DNA from: Brachyspira suanatina
Lineage (GTDB): Bacteria > Spirochaetota > Brachyspiria > Brachyspirales > Brachyspiraceae
Direction: 5' to 3'
NCBI RefSeq assembly: GCF_001049755.1
Contig: NZ_CVLB01000001.1
Coordinates: 1,506,995-1,570,994 of the forward strand
DNA length: 64,000 bases
In this document: positions 26,282 through 35,242 of the stretch, piece by piece
How positions within the stretch are numbered: position 1 is the stretch's first letter
Layout of the letters: each line of letters opens with the position of its first letter
The notes under the pieces: generated by a model
What the model was told of the DNA's origin: nothing
The model's database searches: none
What the model saw: the letters and a program-made list of their open reading frames with translations, nothing else
Translations under genes and position numbers: made by a program

Positions 26282-27994
26282 TTATTTTTCAAGTCTAATA
26301 AGTAATTTATTTTTATTAATTTCGGAAATATTTGAATGCTTTATATTATAAATTATTCTTTGTTTTATCTTAGAAATAATGCTTATTTCATCATTCGAAT
26401 ACGACAAAATATCCAAAATACTATTTGTAATATCAATAAGGTATTCATTGGATTTTCTAGAACATAACCTGCTATAAATTTGAAGTATATATTCACCAAA
26501 ATATTTTATAAGCCTTATATCATTAGCTAGTATGGCTGCATTAATATGATAAAAATAAATCTTCAATGCATCAATATTATTATCTCTAGTATATTTATCC
26601 AAAAATATAGAAAACATTTTTATATATTCTAAACTTTTATATTTAAGTTTATCACATATTTCATCTTTATTTATTATATGAACAGAATATTTTAAATTTA
26701 ATACTATAATATCATCTTTATCATAATCAAATATTAGATTATCCTTAGAACAATCTAAAGGATTATCCATCTTTAATCTTATATTATCTATATACCTTAA
26801 TTTTTTATTAACACTGCTGTAACTTGTTTTTGAAGTATCTACTACAAATAAATATTCTATATTTTTAGTTTTATTAACTATGGATCTTTTAGCACCTCTA
26901 TATTTAGTATATTCAGAAGTAACAATATCCAATTTACCTCTGCTTTCAAGTATTGAAATTAAATCATCATACTCTATTATTCCGTCAGTAGAATAACTCA
27001 TAACTATATGCTTAGAATCTATATTATCTAATAAATTTATTAAAGTATCCTTTGCGGTTTTCTTATAACAGTACATAGACTTAGTTTTTACCCAATCTTT
27101 TCTTATTCCGCCTTTATCTGTTTTTTTACCGTTTATATATATATTTTTATTTATTGCTGGTTTATCCCATAAAGCTATTGTGTTTAGCAAATGATAATTA
27201 CTTCCATATTGATGCTGATTATATGGAGGATCTAAATATACCAAATCAAAATGCTTATCTTTATTTTTTACAACAAACTCATTAGCGTCATTCATGCTTA
27301 CATGACATTTTTGGCCATTATACAAAGGTATAGACTTTAGTGATATAGGAGCCATTATCCTATGCAATGCATCTTTATTCCTTCCTCCGAAACCTGCATG
27401 AAATGCCTTAAAAACTCCGGAAGTATTTGTATGCGTAGCAGATTCATATATAATAGAAGCTATCAAATAATAATATTCTTTTTCATTTATCACTTTATTT
27501 TTATAAAGCATTTCTATATTATGTCTTATAATATCAATTCTCTCAGCATTGTAATGAGTATAAAAAAGCCTTTCATTTATTAGATCAGGATTTTCATCAT
27601 TTGAAGGAGCATAATATTTTGATATATATCTGTCATCATCATCTATATACTTAATATTGTTAATCATATTTATTGTATTCTCTGCTCCGCCTGTATGAAC
27701 AAACATATTATTTAAATCTTCTTCATTAATACATAAATGAGCATAGTTTAAAATATAAGAATAATATTCCCAATCATTAGAATAAACTTCTAAGTCCAAA
27801 GTTTTCAAAAGTCTTGAAACACTGCCGCTTCCTGCAAACAGATCTAATGCTGTTTTTATATTGCTGTCTTCTTCCAAAATTCCAGAAATGGTATTTTCTA
27901 TAAAAGAAAGCAGTCTTCTTTTATTTCCAATATATGCTATTAAATTTTCTTTTAGATATTTATCTTTAATATTCGCTTCAGTATTAGTTATCAT
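26282..27994 (-). CDS. Orphan D12-class adenine-N6 DNA methyltransferase with a C-terminal helical extension
   Basis: About 570 residues. The N-terminal ~410 form a D12-class (Dam-like) N6-adenine methyltransferase: 'LIAYIGNKRRLLSFIE' (18-33), SAM-binding 'DLFAGSGSVS' (51-60) and catalytic DPPY (255-258, followed by NQHQYGSNYH). The last ~160 residues are mostly helical and match no methylase domain I know. No restriction endonuclease or specificity gene is nearby, so it is either solitary or its partner is elsewhere. The frame extends to an ATG at 28036; I chose 27994 because the earlier ATG lacks a ribosome site and a TTGATA-17-TAATAT pair lies just upstream. It follows the ROK gene on the same strand. 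Confidence 0.82.
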   Translation of the reverse strand: MITNTEANIKDKYLKENLIAYIGNKRRLLSFIENTISGILEEDSNIKTALDLFAGSGSVSRLLKTLDLEVYSNDWEYYSYILNYAHLCINEEDLNNMFVHTGGAENTINMINNIKYIDDDDRYISKYYAPSNDENPDLINERLFYTHYNAERIDIIRHNIEMLYKNKVINEKEYYYLIASIIYESATHTNTSGVFKAFHAGFGGRNKDALHRIMAPISLKSIPLYNGQKCHVSMNDANEFVVKNKDKHFDLVYLDPPYNQHQYGSNYHLLNTIALWDKPAINKNIYINGKKTDKGGIRKDWVKTKSMYCYKKTAKDTLINLLDNIDSKHIVMSYSTDGIIEYDDLISILESRGKLDIVTSEYTKYRGAKRSIVNKTKNIEYLFVVDTSKTSYSSVNKKLRYIDNIRLKMDNPLDCSKDNLIFDYDKDDIIVLNLKYSVHIINKDEICDKLKYKSLEYIKMFSIFLDKYTRDNNIDALKIYFYHINAAILANDIRLIKYFGEYILQIYSRLCSRKSNEYLIDITNSILDILSYSNDEISIISKIKQRIIYNIKHSNISEINKNKLLIRLEK

Positions 27995-28073
27995 AATCTT
28001 ATTATCATAATATAGTTTACATAATAATATTAACATAATACTAAGAAAATATCAATATTGTATAAAAAATATA

Positions 28074-29267
28074 TTACTTAGATAAATATTTATAAAGACT
28101 ATAATTATAAAAATCATATATAGCTACAGAAGCAGCTGCATATATTTCTATATCTTTAAAATTATTAATAAAGTTGATTTCTGTAAGAAAGTTATAAGAA
28201 TTATATTTATTATTAATATTATTTTTTATTTCATTAATAAAATCTTCACCCAAATAAAGCATTTCTCCACCTATAAATATTGTTTCAGGGTCAAAAGTAT
28301 TAACTATATTATATATTCCTATTGAAACCCAATAAGCTGAAAAATTTTTATAAGTTTCAATTACAATATCATCGTCTATATGATTTTTAATAATTTCTTC
28401 ATAACTTAAATTCTTATATTTGCTATTTTTACTTTGAAGTTCTTTCATAAATGCATTTATGCTAGCAACAGATTCCCAGCATCCTTTTTTACCGCACATA
28501 CAAATATAGTCTGAATCAGTTACTATAGTATGCGAATAGTTAGCAGCTGTATCATGTGTTCCATATAAAATTGAACCATTATTAGAAACAGATACTCCAA
28601 TCCAATTACCCAAATAAATATATACAGATGAAGTTTGTATTGGCATATACTTTTTCATCTCTTCAAGCATACCATATGTAAGCATAGCACATGCATATCT
28701 ATCAATTATAACATCAATACCAGTATTTTGTTCTATATATTCTTTTAATGGTATATTTCTCCATTCAGGTATCCCCATACAATCTACAAGCATATTATTA
28801 TTTTGTTTACTTATTTTACCAGGTACTGACATCCCTATGGCAAATATTTTTTTATTTTTATGTTTATTTTTTAATTCTTTAATTTTTTTGATTATTGGAT
28901 TGAATGTTATTTTATAATCATCATTTATATTTACATTTAATGAACATTGTTCTATTATTTCATTTTCTAAATTAACTATAGCTACATTGCATAGTTCTCT
29001 TCTAAAATGTACAGCTAGAAAATATCCTATGTTCTTATTTATATCTAATAATATAGGTTTTTTACCTCCAAGAGAAGATGATTCTCCGTCACACTTTTCA
29101 TATACTATACCCATATTAATTAAATCATCTACTAGTACAGATATACTTGCTTTGCTTAATTCTAAATTATAAGCTAAATCAGCTCTTGAATAATTTCCTA
29201 TTTTTAATAGCTTTACTATATCAATATAATTTTGTTCTTTTAAATTTTTTGCTTTTAATCTTTTCAT
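28074..29267 (-). CDS. ROK-family transcriptional repressor (NagC/XylR type)
   Basis: 397 residues. An N-terminal winged helix (about 14-75: 'IGNYSRADLAYNLELSKASISVLVDDLINMGIV', then the wing 'SSLGGKKPILL') precedes a ROK sugar-binding domain. That domain has 'AIGMSVPGKI' (143-152), a His at 246 and the zinc motif CMCGKKGC (256-263). The catalytic Asn-Asp of sugar kinases reads Asp189-Arg190, so it should be a regulator, not a kinase. It stands immediately downstream of the ABC transport operon, separated by a terminator. It is the obvious candidate to bind the palindrome at 36365-36381. The inducer is probably a sugar. Confidence 0.87.
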   Translation of the reverse strand: MKRLKAKNLKEQNYIDIVKLLKIGNYSRADLAYNLELSKASISVLVDDLINMGIVYEKCDGESSSLGGKKPILLDINKNIGYFLAVHFRRELCNVAIVNLENEIIEQCSLNVNINDDYKITFNPIIKKIKELKNKHKNKKIFAIGMSVPGKISKQNNNMLVDCMGIPEWRNIPLKEYIEQNTGIDVIIDRYACAMLTYGMLEEMKKYMPIQTSSVYIYLGNWIGVSVSNNGSILYGTHDTAANYSHTIVTDSDYICMCGKKGCWESVASINAFMKELQSKNSKYKNLSYEEIIKNHIDDDIVIETYKNFSAYWVSIGIYNIVNTFDPETIFIGGEMLYLGEDFINEIKNNINNKYNSYNFLTEINFINNFKDIEIYAAASVAIYDFYNYSLYKYLSK

Positions 29268-29301
29268 CTCTTATCTTTATAAGTTATTTTATAATAGAAT
29301 T

Positions 29302-29336
29302 AAAAAAAGCGATGCATATTGTATTATACACCGCTT
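29302..29336 (-). terminator. Terminator of the ABC transport operon
   Basis: On the minus strand a 12-bp stem with G-U pairs (29336-29325 with 29318-29307) is followed by a run of T (the complement of 29302-29308). It lies between the operon's last gene and the ROK gene. Confidence 0.8.
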
Positions 29337-29358
29337 ATAAATTCAATATAAAAATAAT

Positions 29359-30366
29359 TTATTCACTTAATACATTATCAACCATATACTTTATCTGTAC
29401 ATAATTATTAATATCTACATTATTTGTAATGGTCTTAGTATAAATAAATATATTTTGCTGTGTTTTATACCATTTAGAAGCATCTCCATTAGTATATGCT
29501 TTTTTTATATCATCTCCAGAAAGCCATACTGCTGTTTCTCTTTCTAAATCAACTTCTTCAGTTGTTTTATTATTCATATCAGAAACCAATTTTACAGTTT
29601 CACTCATATTAAGCTGTCTATAATCCATAGCTTTAAGTATAGCTCTTGAAAATCTCTTGACTATCTCAGCATTGCTATTTTGATAGGAAGGTGTAACTAT
29701 CCAACTGCTGGGAAAAGATCCAACATCAGAATAATCAACAGTTGTTGCAATAGATTTTACTTCATTTCCAAGAGTATTTAATATCTCAAAAGTATAAGGA
29801 GCTTGTACAGAACCGGCATCAATACTACCATCTATCATAGATTCCACTATTGTATTTCCATCCATATTTATAATATCTACCTCATTTGTTTTAATACCCA
29901 ATGACTGAAGAGCTAAATATAGTAAAATTTCTGAAGAAGTTCCTAATTGAGTACCAATTTTTTTACCTCTTAAATCTTTAACTGATTCTATTTGAGATGA
30001 ATTTCTTACTATAATTTGTTCAGATTTACTTAAACCATTAGGAAACAATACATTAACTTTTCCTTCAATAGCTAATGAATGTGCCCCATGTCCTATATAA
30101 GCAAAATCTAAATTTTTCAAAATCATCTCTTCAACTTCAGAAGGACCATCTAAAAACTCTATTAATTCAACATCTAAATTTTCTTCATCAAAATATCCTT
30201 TTTCTTTTGCTATAGCTACAGCAGATGATCCAGAAAAATCAGGCATATATCCAACTCTTACTGGATATATCTTTTTAGCTGCAGTATCTTCTACTTTTTC
30301 AATTTTTTCTTCACATGATACAAATAGTATCATAATAAATAATAATATAATGTTCTTTTTATTCAT
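29359..30366 (-). CDS. ABC solute-binding lipoprotein, NMT1/SsuA-like (copy 1 of 3)
   Basis: About 335 residues. Signal peptide with lipobox FVSC, then a type 2 periplasmic-binding fold of the NMT1/SsuA/TauA class: 'VRVGYMPDFSGSSAVAIAKEKGYFDEENLDVELIEF', 'FAYIGHGAHSLAIEGKV', 'LRGKKIGTQLGTSSE', 'SSWIVTP'. It is very close to copy 2 along its whole length. The frame opens at a GTG (30378), but AGGTGG sits eight bases before the ATG at 30366, which I take as the start. It is the last gene of the operon. Substrate is unknown. Confidence 0.88.
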   Translation of the reverse strand: MNKKNIILLFIMILFVSCEEKIEKVEDTAAKKIYPVRVGYMPDFSGSSAVAIAKEKGYFDEENLDVELIEFLDGPSEVEEMILKNLDFAYIGHGAHSLAIEGKVNVLFPNGLSKSEQIIVRNSSQIESVKDLRGKKIGTQLGTSSEILLYLALQSLGIKTNEVDIINMDGNTIVESMIDGSIDAGSVQAPYTFEILNTLGNEVKSIATTVDYSDVGSFPSSWIVTPSYQNSNAEIVKRFSRAILKAMDYRQLNMSETVKLVSDMNNKTTEEVDLERETAVWLSGDDIKKAYTNGDASKWYKTQQNIFIYTKTITNNVDINNYVQIKYMVDNVLSE

Positions 30367-30379
30367 ATTACAGACCACC

Positions 30380-30423
30380 TTATAATTAATAAAATTATTT
30401 TATATATTTTTTATTAATTATAA
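30380..30423 (-). repeat. Intercistronic AT-rich inverted repeat between binding-protein genes 2 and 1
   Basis: A perfect 15-bp inverted repeat (30380-30394 with 30409-30423, 14-base loop) ends right at the ribosome site of copy 1. It could stabilise upstream mRNA or damp translation of the last gene. Confidence 0.55.
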
Positions 30424-30457
30424 AAAATTTCAATATGAAAATATGAAAAATATTTTT

Positions 30458-31471
30458 TTATTTTAGAACATTTTCAATTATATAATTTATTTGTACATAG
30501 TTATTAACATCTACTACTTCAGTAACAACTTCTGAGTTTAAGAATATTTTTTGCTGAGCTTCGTACCATTTTGCAGCTGTACCATCCATATAAGCATTCT
30601 TTATATCAGATGAATTAAGCCATATAGCGGTTTCTTTTTCTAAAGCAACAGAATCAGCAGGAGTTCCATTTAATTTAGCTACTATTTCAACTGCTTCATC
30701 CATATTATCAGTTCTATAATCCATAGCTTTAAATATGGCTTTAGAGAATCTATTAACTATATCAGAATTATTTTTTTGATAACCAGGAGTAACTATCCAA
30801 CTGCTAGGAAATACTGCTTCATCTAAATAATTTGTAATAGATGCAATTACAATAGCTTCATCTCCAAGCTGTTTACTAATTTCAAAAGTATAAGGTGCCC
30901 ATACAGAAACAGCATCTACTTTTTTACCAATCATAGAAGATACTATTCCGCTTACATCCATATTAACTACATTAACATCTTTTTTAGAAAGACCAACTTT
31001 TCTTAATGCAATATCTAATACTATATCCCCAGAAGTACCAAGCTGAGTACCTACTGTTTTTCCTTTTAATCCTGCCAAATCACTAACATTAGCCCATTTA
31101 CCAACTATAATCTGTTCAGATTTACTCAATCCATTAGGAAATAATACATTAACTTTACCTTGAATAGCCAATGAGTGTGCACCATGCCCTATATAGGCAA
31201 ATTGTATATCTCCTGAAAGCATAGCAGCAACTTCAGAAGGTCCATTTAAAAATTTTACCAATTCTACATCTAAATTTTCTTCTTTAAAGAAACCTTTTTC
31301 TTGAGCTATAGCAGCTGCAGAAGTTCCTGCAAAATCTGCAAGATATGCAACTCTTATTTTATCAGCTGTATCATTTGATAAAGAAACAGATTGTTTATTT
31401 TCTTTTGAACATGATATTATTAAAGAAATTAATACTATTGATAAAATAGAAACTAATATAGTTTTTTTCAT
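30458..31471 (-). CDS. ABC solute-binding lipoprotein, NMT1/SsuA-like (copy 2 of 3)
   Basis: 337 residues. Signal peptide with lipobox LIISC, then the same fold as copies 1 and 3: 'VAYLADFAGTSAAAIAQEKGFFKEENLDVELVKF', 'FAYIGHGAHSLAIQGKVNVLFPNGLSKSEQI', 'GTQLGTSGDI', 'VWAPYTFEI'. Its similarity to copy 1, including the shared 'VLFPNGLSKSEQIIV', points to a recent tandem duplication. The ribosome site AAAGGAGG is very strong, suggesting high expression. It delivers solute to the shared permease/ATPase. Confidence 0.9.
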   Translation of the reverse strand: MKKTILVSILSIVLISLIISCSKENKQSVSLSNDTADKIRVAYLADFAGTSAAAIAQEKGFFKEENLDVELVKFLNGPSEVAAMLSGDIQFAYIGHGAHSLAIQGKVNVLFPNGLSKSEQIIVGKWANVSDLAGLKGKTVGTQLGTSGDIVLDIALRKVGLSKKDVNVVNMDVSGIVSSMIGKKVDAVSVWAPYTFEISKQLGDEAIVIASITNYLDEAVFPSSWIVTPGYQKNNSDIVNRFSKAIFKAMDYRTDNMDEAVEIVAKLNGTPADSVALEKETAIWLNSSDIKNAYMDGTAAKWYEAQQKIFLNSEVVTEVVDVNNYVQINYIIENVLK

Positions 31472-31543
31472 TTTATCCTCCTTTAATTATTTTATAAAAC
31501 TTATTTGTATCAAAAAAGAATTTTTAACTAATTATAAATTTAA

Positions 31544-32491
31544 TCATCTTCTTAAAGCCATTCTTCTATATGTATGTACTTCTCCTCTCAATACCAATGA
31601 TATAGCCATAGCATTCATAGGACTTGATATTCCTCCTACTCCTGCATCACCTATATGCATTATGTCGGCACCAGACATTTTAGACATTAATGCAATTTGT
31701 TTTATTGTATCTATAGGAGCACCTTCCTGAGCAGTTCCTATAGCTGTTTTTGTAAGCATACCAAGTCTTTTAGCTTCATCTATTAATTCATGAACTTTTT
31801 CTACAGTGTATCCAGGTAAAGTTCCTGGAGCACCAAACATTATCACATCCGCACCTGCATCTGCAATTTGTTTTACAGTACCCAAAGTATCTATATTTCC
31901 TGCACCTGCTCCATGCATTTTACCAGAAATTATCATCATTTTACCCTTAGCAATAGAAGCTAATTCCTCTGTTGCTTTTGCTATAGTATCCATAGAAACT
32001 TTTGTATGAGGATTACCTGTTAATACTATATAATCAATTCCGAAATCTAATGCTCTTTTATAATTGTCTTTAGTAGCTTTCAAACCTTCAGGATAATCAA
32101 CGCCTTCTCCAACAGGTTCCAGATTAATTCCTATAAATCTTCCTGTATATTTTTTAATTCTTTGTATATGATCATTTTTCTTTCTTGAAGATTCATATAA
32201 TTTAAGCTGTCCTTTGAAAGTTCTTTCAACTAAAGGCATAGATTCATCAGCTTCAACTTCATCTAAATCATATATAAAAGGATTAAGTAAATCAAATATG
32301 TTTAATGTAATTAAATCTACTCCCATAGCTGCTAAAATTTCAGGGTCTGTAACTCTTTCTATTAATGGTCTTTTATATATTAAAGATTCGGCCATTAATG
32401 TTCTGCCTTCAGAATTCCTAATAGTTTCTATCAATGTATTAGTATCCATATTAAATGTATCAGTATAATTTAATTCAAATATCCTTTTCAT
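31544..32491 (-). CDS. TIM-barrel protein of unknown function (DUF7916-like)
   Basis: 315 residues, cytoplasmic. Repeated beta/alpha units end in Gly-rich strands ('FIGINLEPVGEG', 'YIVLTGNP', 'MIISGKMHGAGAGN', 'GADVIMFGAPGTLPGYT', 'KTAIGTAQEGA', 'GADIMHIGDAGVGG'), as in phosphate-binding TIM barrels. The opening 'FELNYTDTFNMDTNTLIETIRNSEGRTLMAESL' resembles a family often found next to sugar-transport genes (DUF7916, from memory). Being inside the transport operon, 14 bases after the ATPase gene, it is probably a catabolic enzyme for the imported compound. No specific reaction can be given. Confidence 0.65.
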   Translation of the reverse strand: MKRIFELNYTDTFNMDTNTLIETIRNSEGRTLMAESLIYKRPLIERVTDPEILAAMGVDLITLNIFDLLNPFIYDLDEVEADESMPLVERTFKGQLKLYESSRKKNDHIQRIKKYTGRFIGINLEPVGEGVDYPEGLKATKDNYKRALDFGIDYIVLTGNPHTKVSMDTIAKATEELASIAKGKMMIISGKMHGAGAGNIDTLGTVKQIADAGADVIMFGAPGTLPGYTVEKVHELIDEAKRLGMLTKTAIGTAQEGAPIDTIKQIALMSKMSGADIMHIGDAGVGGISSPMNAMAISLVLRGEVHTYRRMALRR

Positions 32492-32505
32492 TTTAGCCTG
32501 CTCCT

Positions 32506-33291
32506 CTATTTTTTAGCTTCTAAATATTCCTGATATACTAATTGCCATAATTGATTTTTAATATCATTAAATTCAGCAGATAATTTAGTTTCTGGTACTC
32601 TAGGATATCCAATAGGTACTTCAACTATACTTTTTATTCTTCCTGGTCTTGGACTCATTATAACAACTCTTTGAGCCAAAAATACAGCTTCATCTACATC
32701 ATGGGTAATAAAGAAACAAGTTTTCTTTTCATTATCCCAAGTATTTAAAAGCTCTGTTTGTAATTGCGCTCTTGTCTGTGCATCCAAAGCTCCGAAAGGC
32801 TCATCCATAAGAAGTATATTAGGATTAACAGCATAAGCTCTGGCTATAGCTACACGCTGCTTCATACCTCCTGAAAGTTCCTTAGGATATGCATTTTTAA
32901 AATCTATCAAACCAACAGCTTTAAGATAATGGTCAACTATATCATTGATTTCAGATTTAGATTTTTTCTGCAATTCCAAACCAAAGGCAACATTCTTTGC
33001 AACAGTAAGCCAAGGAAATAAAGCATACTGCTGAAATACTACACCTCTGTCAACTCCTGTACCTTCTATAGGTTTTCCGTCTATTTCTATACTTCCTGAA
33101 TTTGGTGTATCAAGACCTGCAAGTATATTAAGCAATGTACTTTTTCCGCATCCTGAAGAACCTATTACACATACAAACTCATTTTTATATATATCTAAAT
33201 TTACATTATCTAAAGCATGAATATCTTTAGTTGTACCTTTATATATTTTACTGACATTAGAAATTTTTACTTTTACTTCTTTATTTGACAT
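32506..33291 (-). CDS. ABC transporter ATPase, SsuB/TauB-like
   Basis: 261 residues. Walker A 'GSSGCGKSTLL', 'VFQQYALFPWLTVAKNVAFGLEL' (Q-loop with the FPWLT stretch typical of the nitrate/sulfonate/taurine class), LSGGMKQR, Walker B 'LLMDEPFGALD' and the 'FITHDVDEAVFLAQRVVIMSPRPGRI' tail are all present. It energises uptake with the permease encoded 49 bases upstream. As the only ATPase of the operon it must serve all three binding proteins. Confidence 0.93.
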   Translation of the reverse strand: MSNKEVKVKISNVSKIYKGTTKDIHALDNVNLDIYKNEFVCVIGSSGCGKSTLLNILAGLDTPNSGSIEIDGKPIEGTGVDRGVVFQQYALFPWLTVAKNVAFGLELQKKSKSEINDIVDHYLKAVGLIDFKNAYPKELSGGMKQRVAIARAYAVNPNILLMDEPFGALDAQTRAQLQTELLNTWDNEKKTCFFITHDVDEAVFLAQRVVIMSPRPGRIKSIVEVPIGYPRVPETKLSAEFNDIKNQLWQLVYQEYLEAKK

Positions 33292-33340
33292 ATTATAATC
33301 TCTTTTTATATAATTTTTTTACTATATAACTTTTTAATTA

Positions 33341-34111
33341 TTATCTTTTTTTCTTTTCCTGCCATACAGTTAACTTGTTTTCTATTAAACTTACTATAAA
33401 ATTTAGTATTAAACCTGTAATACCAATAAGTATTATTCCAAGCATAACTATATCCATTCTAAAGTAAAGACTTGCTTCCTGAATCATCTGTCCTAATCCT
33501 GAACTAGATCCTGTTAATTCAGCAGCAATAAGAGTTGTAAGAGAAGCACCTAATCCTAAACGCATACCAACTAATATATATGGAACTGAAGCGGGTATTA
33601 CAACTTTTAAGAAAATATCTTTATCTTTTGCTCCAAGAACTCTAGCAGCTTTTATTAAAGTTTGATCAACCTCTCTTACGCCTTGATAAACTGTTACAAT
33701 CATTACTAAGAAAGTAGATATAAATATAACTGTTATTTTAGCACTTTCTCCAACTCCCTGTGCAACTACAACCAAAGGTATATATGCTAAAGCAGGTATA
33801 TTCCTCACAAATTGTATTACAGGTTCTATTAATAATTGAACAGGCTGATACCACCCCATTAAAAATGCTATAGGTATTGATATAATAAAAGCTAATCCGA
33901 AACCGGACAATACTCTAAACAAACTTATACCTATATGATTTAACAATTTACCATTGCTAATCTCTCTCACAAATGATTTTAATACATCAGCAGGACTTGC
34001 AATAACTGCCCCTGCTACAGAAGAAGATACTAACTGCCATATTAATAAAGCTATAATAATAGAAGCAGCGGTAAATATATATTTCTTTTTACCCATAGGT
34101 TTACTATTCAT
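33341..34111 (-). CDS. ABC transporter permease, SsuC/TauC-like
   Basis: 256 residues with about six transmembrane helices. The EAA loop is visible as 'EVDQTLIKAARVLGAKDKDIFLKVVIPASVPYILVGMRLGLG', and 'RNIPALAYIPLVVVAQGVGESAKI' is characteristic of the nitrate/sulfonate/taurine permease class. AGGAATAACC precedes the ATG. It lies downstream of copy 3 of the binding protein, separated by 119 bases that hold a hairpin. Confidence 0.93.
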   Translation of the reverse strand: MNSKPMGKKKYIFTAASIIIALLIWQLVSSSVAGAVIASPADVLKSFVREISNGKLLNHIGISLFRVLSGFGLAFIISIPIAFLMGWYQPVQLLIEPVIQFVRNIPALAYIPLVVVAQGVGESAKITVIFISTFLVMIVTVYQGVREVDQTLIKAARVLGAKDKDIFLKVVIPASVPYILVGMRLGLGASLTTLIAAELTGSSSGLGQMIQEASLYFRMDIVMLGIILIGITGLILNFIVSLIENKLTVWQEKKKR

Positions 34112-34179
34112 GGTTATTCCTCTTAATATTTAATAAAAAGTATAGCATATACAAAAAATAAATTTATTAAATTTAATAG

Positions 34180-34215
34180 TTTATAGTTAAAACAAATATA
34201 TATTTTAACTATAAA
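34180..34215 (-). repeat. Intercistronic hairpin between the first binding-protein gene and the permease gene
   Basis: A perfect 13-bp AT-only-plus-C/G inverted repeat (34180-34192 with 34203-34215), followed on the minus strand by a T-rich stretch ending in TTTATTTTTTG. It may partly terminate or stabilise the transcript so that the binding protein is made in excess of the permease. Confidence 0.6.
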
Positions 34216-34230
34216 CTTTATAATTAATTA

Positions 34231-35214
34231 TTAATTTAATGCTTGTTCTATAATATCAATTCTAACATATTTATCTACAGGAACAGGATCAGAATTTAAT
34301 CTATTATTTTGTACAAAATATTCTATTTGTTTTTTGTAAATATTACTTATACTTCCGTCACTTATTCTGCTTTTCATTGTTTGAGAATCCATCCAATCAG
34401 AACTGTATTTCTCTTGTGAAACTGTAGCTATATCTAAACCAATAAGATTTGATACATTTGTAATAGCTTCATCTAAATTTTGTTTTCTATAATCCATTGA
34501 TTTATATAATGCTCTTGTGAATTTTATAACTGTATCAGTATTAGCTTCCAAATAGTCAGGAGTTACTATCCAGCTTGCAGTAGAATCAACACCTACATCC
34601 TGAGGTTTTATAATATATAAATTCTCTATACCAATTCTATTATCTATTTCAACAGTATAAGGAGGCCATACAGATATAGCATCAACTTTATTAGCCAAGA
34701 AAGATGCAACAGCACTTGAAACTTCAGCATTAAGTATATTTATATCTGTTTTATTGACACCTGTTCCAGCCAATACCTGATCTATAATAGTTTCTCCTGA
34801 TGTACCCAATTGTGTTATTAAACTTCTTCCTTTTAATTTTTCAACTGAATTGATACCTGAAGTTTTTAATGTTCTAATACCTTCTACAACGGCTATACCG
34901 TCAGTAGCTATTATTTGAACTTTTCCTTCAGCTGCCAATGTATGTGCTCCGAAACCTATATAACCTATTTGTATATCTCCTGAAACCATAGCTGCTATTT
35001 CTGTAGGTCCGCTTGTAAATTTAACAAGTTCTATATCTAAACCTTCATCTTTGAAATAATTCTGCTGTATACCAGTAATAATTGCAGAAGCTCCGCCTAC
35101 ATTTGGGTGATATGCTACTCTTATTTTACCTGTATTTTCATTAGTTTTTTTACCGCATGATATTAAAAAAGTAAATAACAAAATAAATGTTATAGCTAAT
35201 AATGCTTTTTTCAT
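34231..35214 (-). CDS. ABC solute-binding lipoprotein, NMT1/SsuA-like (copy 3 of 3)
   Basis: 327 residues. Signal peptide with lipobox FLISC. The fold and motifs match copies 1 and 2 ('VAYHPNVGGASAIITGIQQNYFKDEGLDIELVKF', 'GYIGFGAHTLAAEGKV', 'ITQLGTSGETI', 'SVWPPYTVEI', 'ASWIVTP'), but it is clearly more diverged. It lies directly downstream of the sialidase-like gene and upstream of the permease, the position expected of the original receptor; copies 1 and 2 look like later additions. TGGAG precedes the ATG. Confidence 0.9.
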   Translation of the reverse strand: MKKALLAITFILLFTFLISCGKKTNENTGKIRVAYHPNVGGASAIITGIQQNYFKDEGLDIELVKFTSGPTEIAAMVSGDIQIGYIGFGAHTLAAEGKVQIIATDGIAVVEGIRTLKTSGINSVEKLKGRSLITQLGTSGETIIDQVLAGTGVNKTDINILNAEVSSAVASFLANKVDAISVWPPYTVEIDNRIGIENLYIIKPQDVGVDSTASWIVTPDYLEANTDTVIKFTRALYKSMDYRKQNLDEAITNVSNLIGLDIATVSQEKYSSDWMDSQTMKSRISDGSISNIYKKQIEYFVQNNRLNSDPVPVDKYVRIDIIEQALN

Positions 35215-35242
35215 AATTTTACTCCATTATAAATAATAATTA

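Noticed and set aside
26282-27994. A restriction-modification system
   Set aside because: Only a methylase is present; neighbours are a CAP protein and a ROK regulator.
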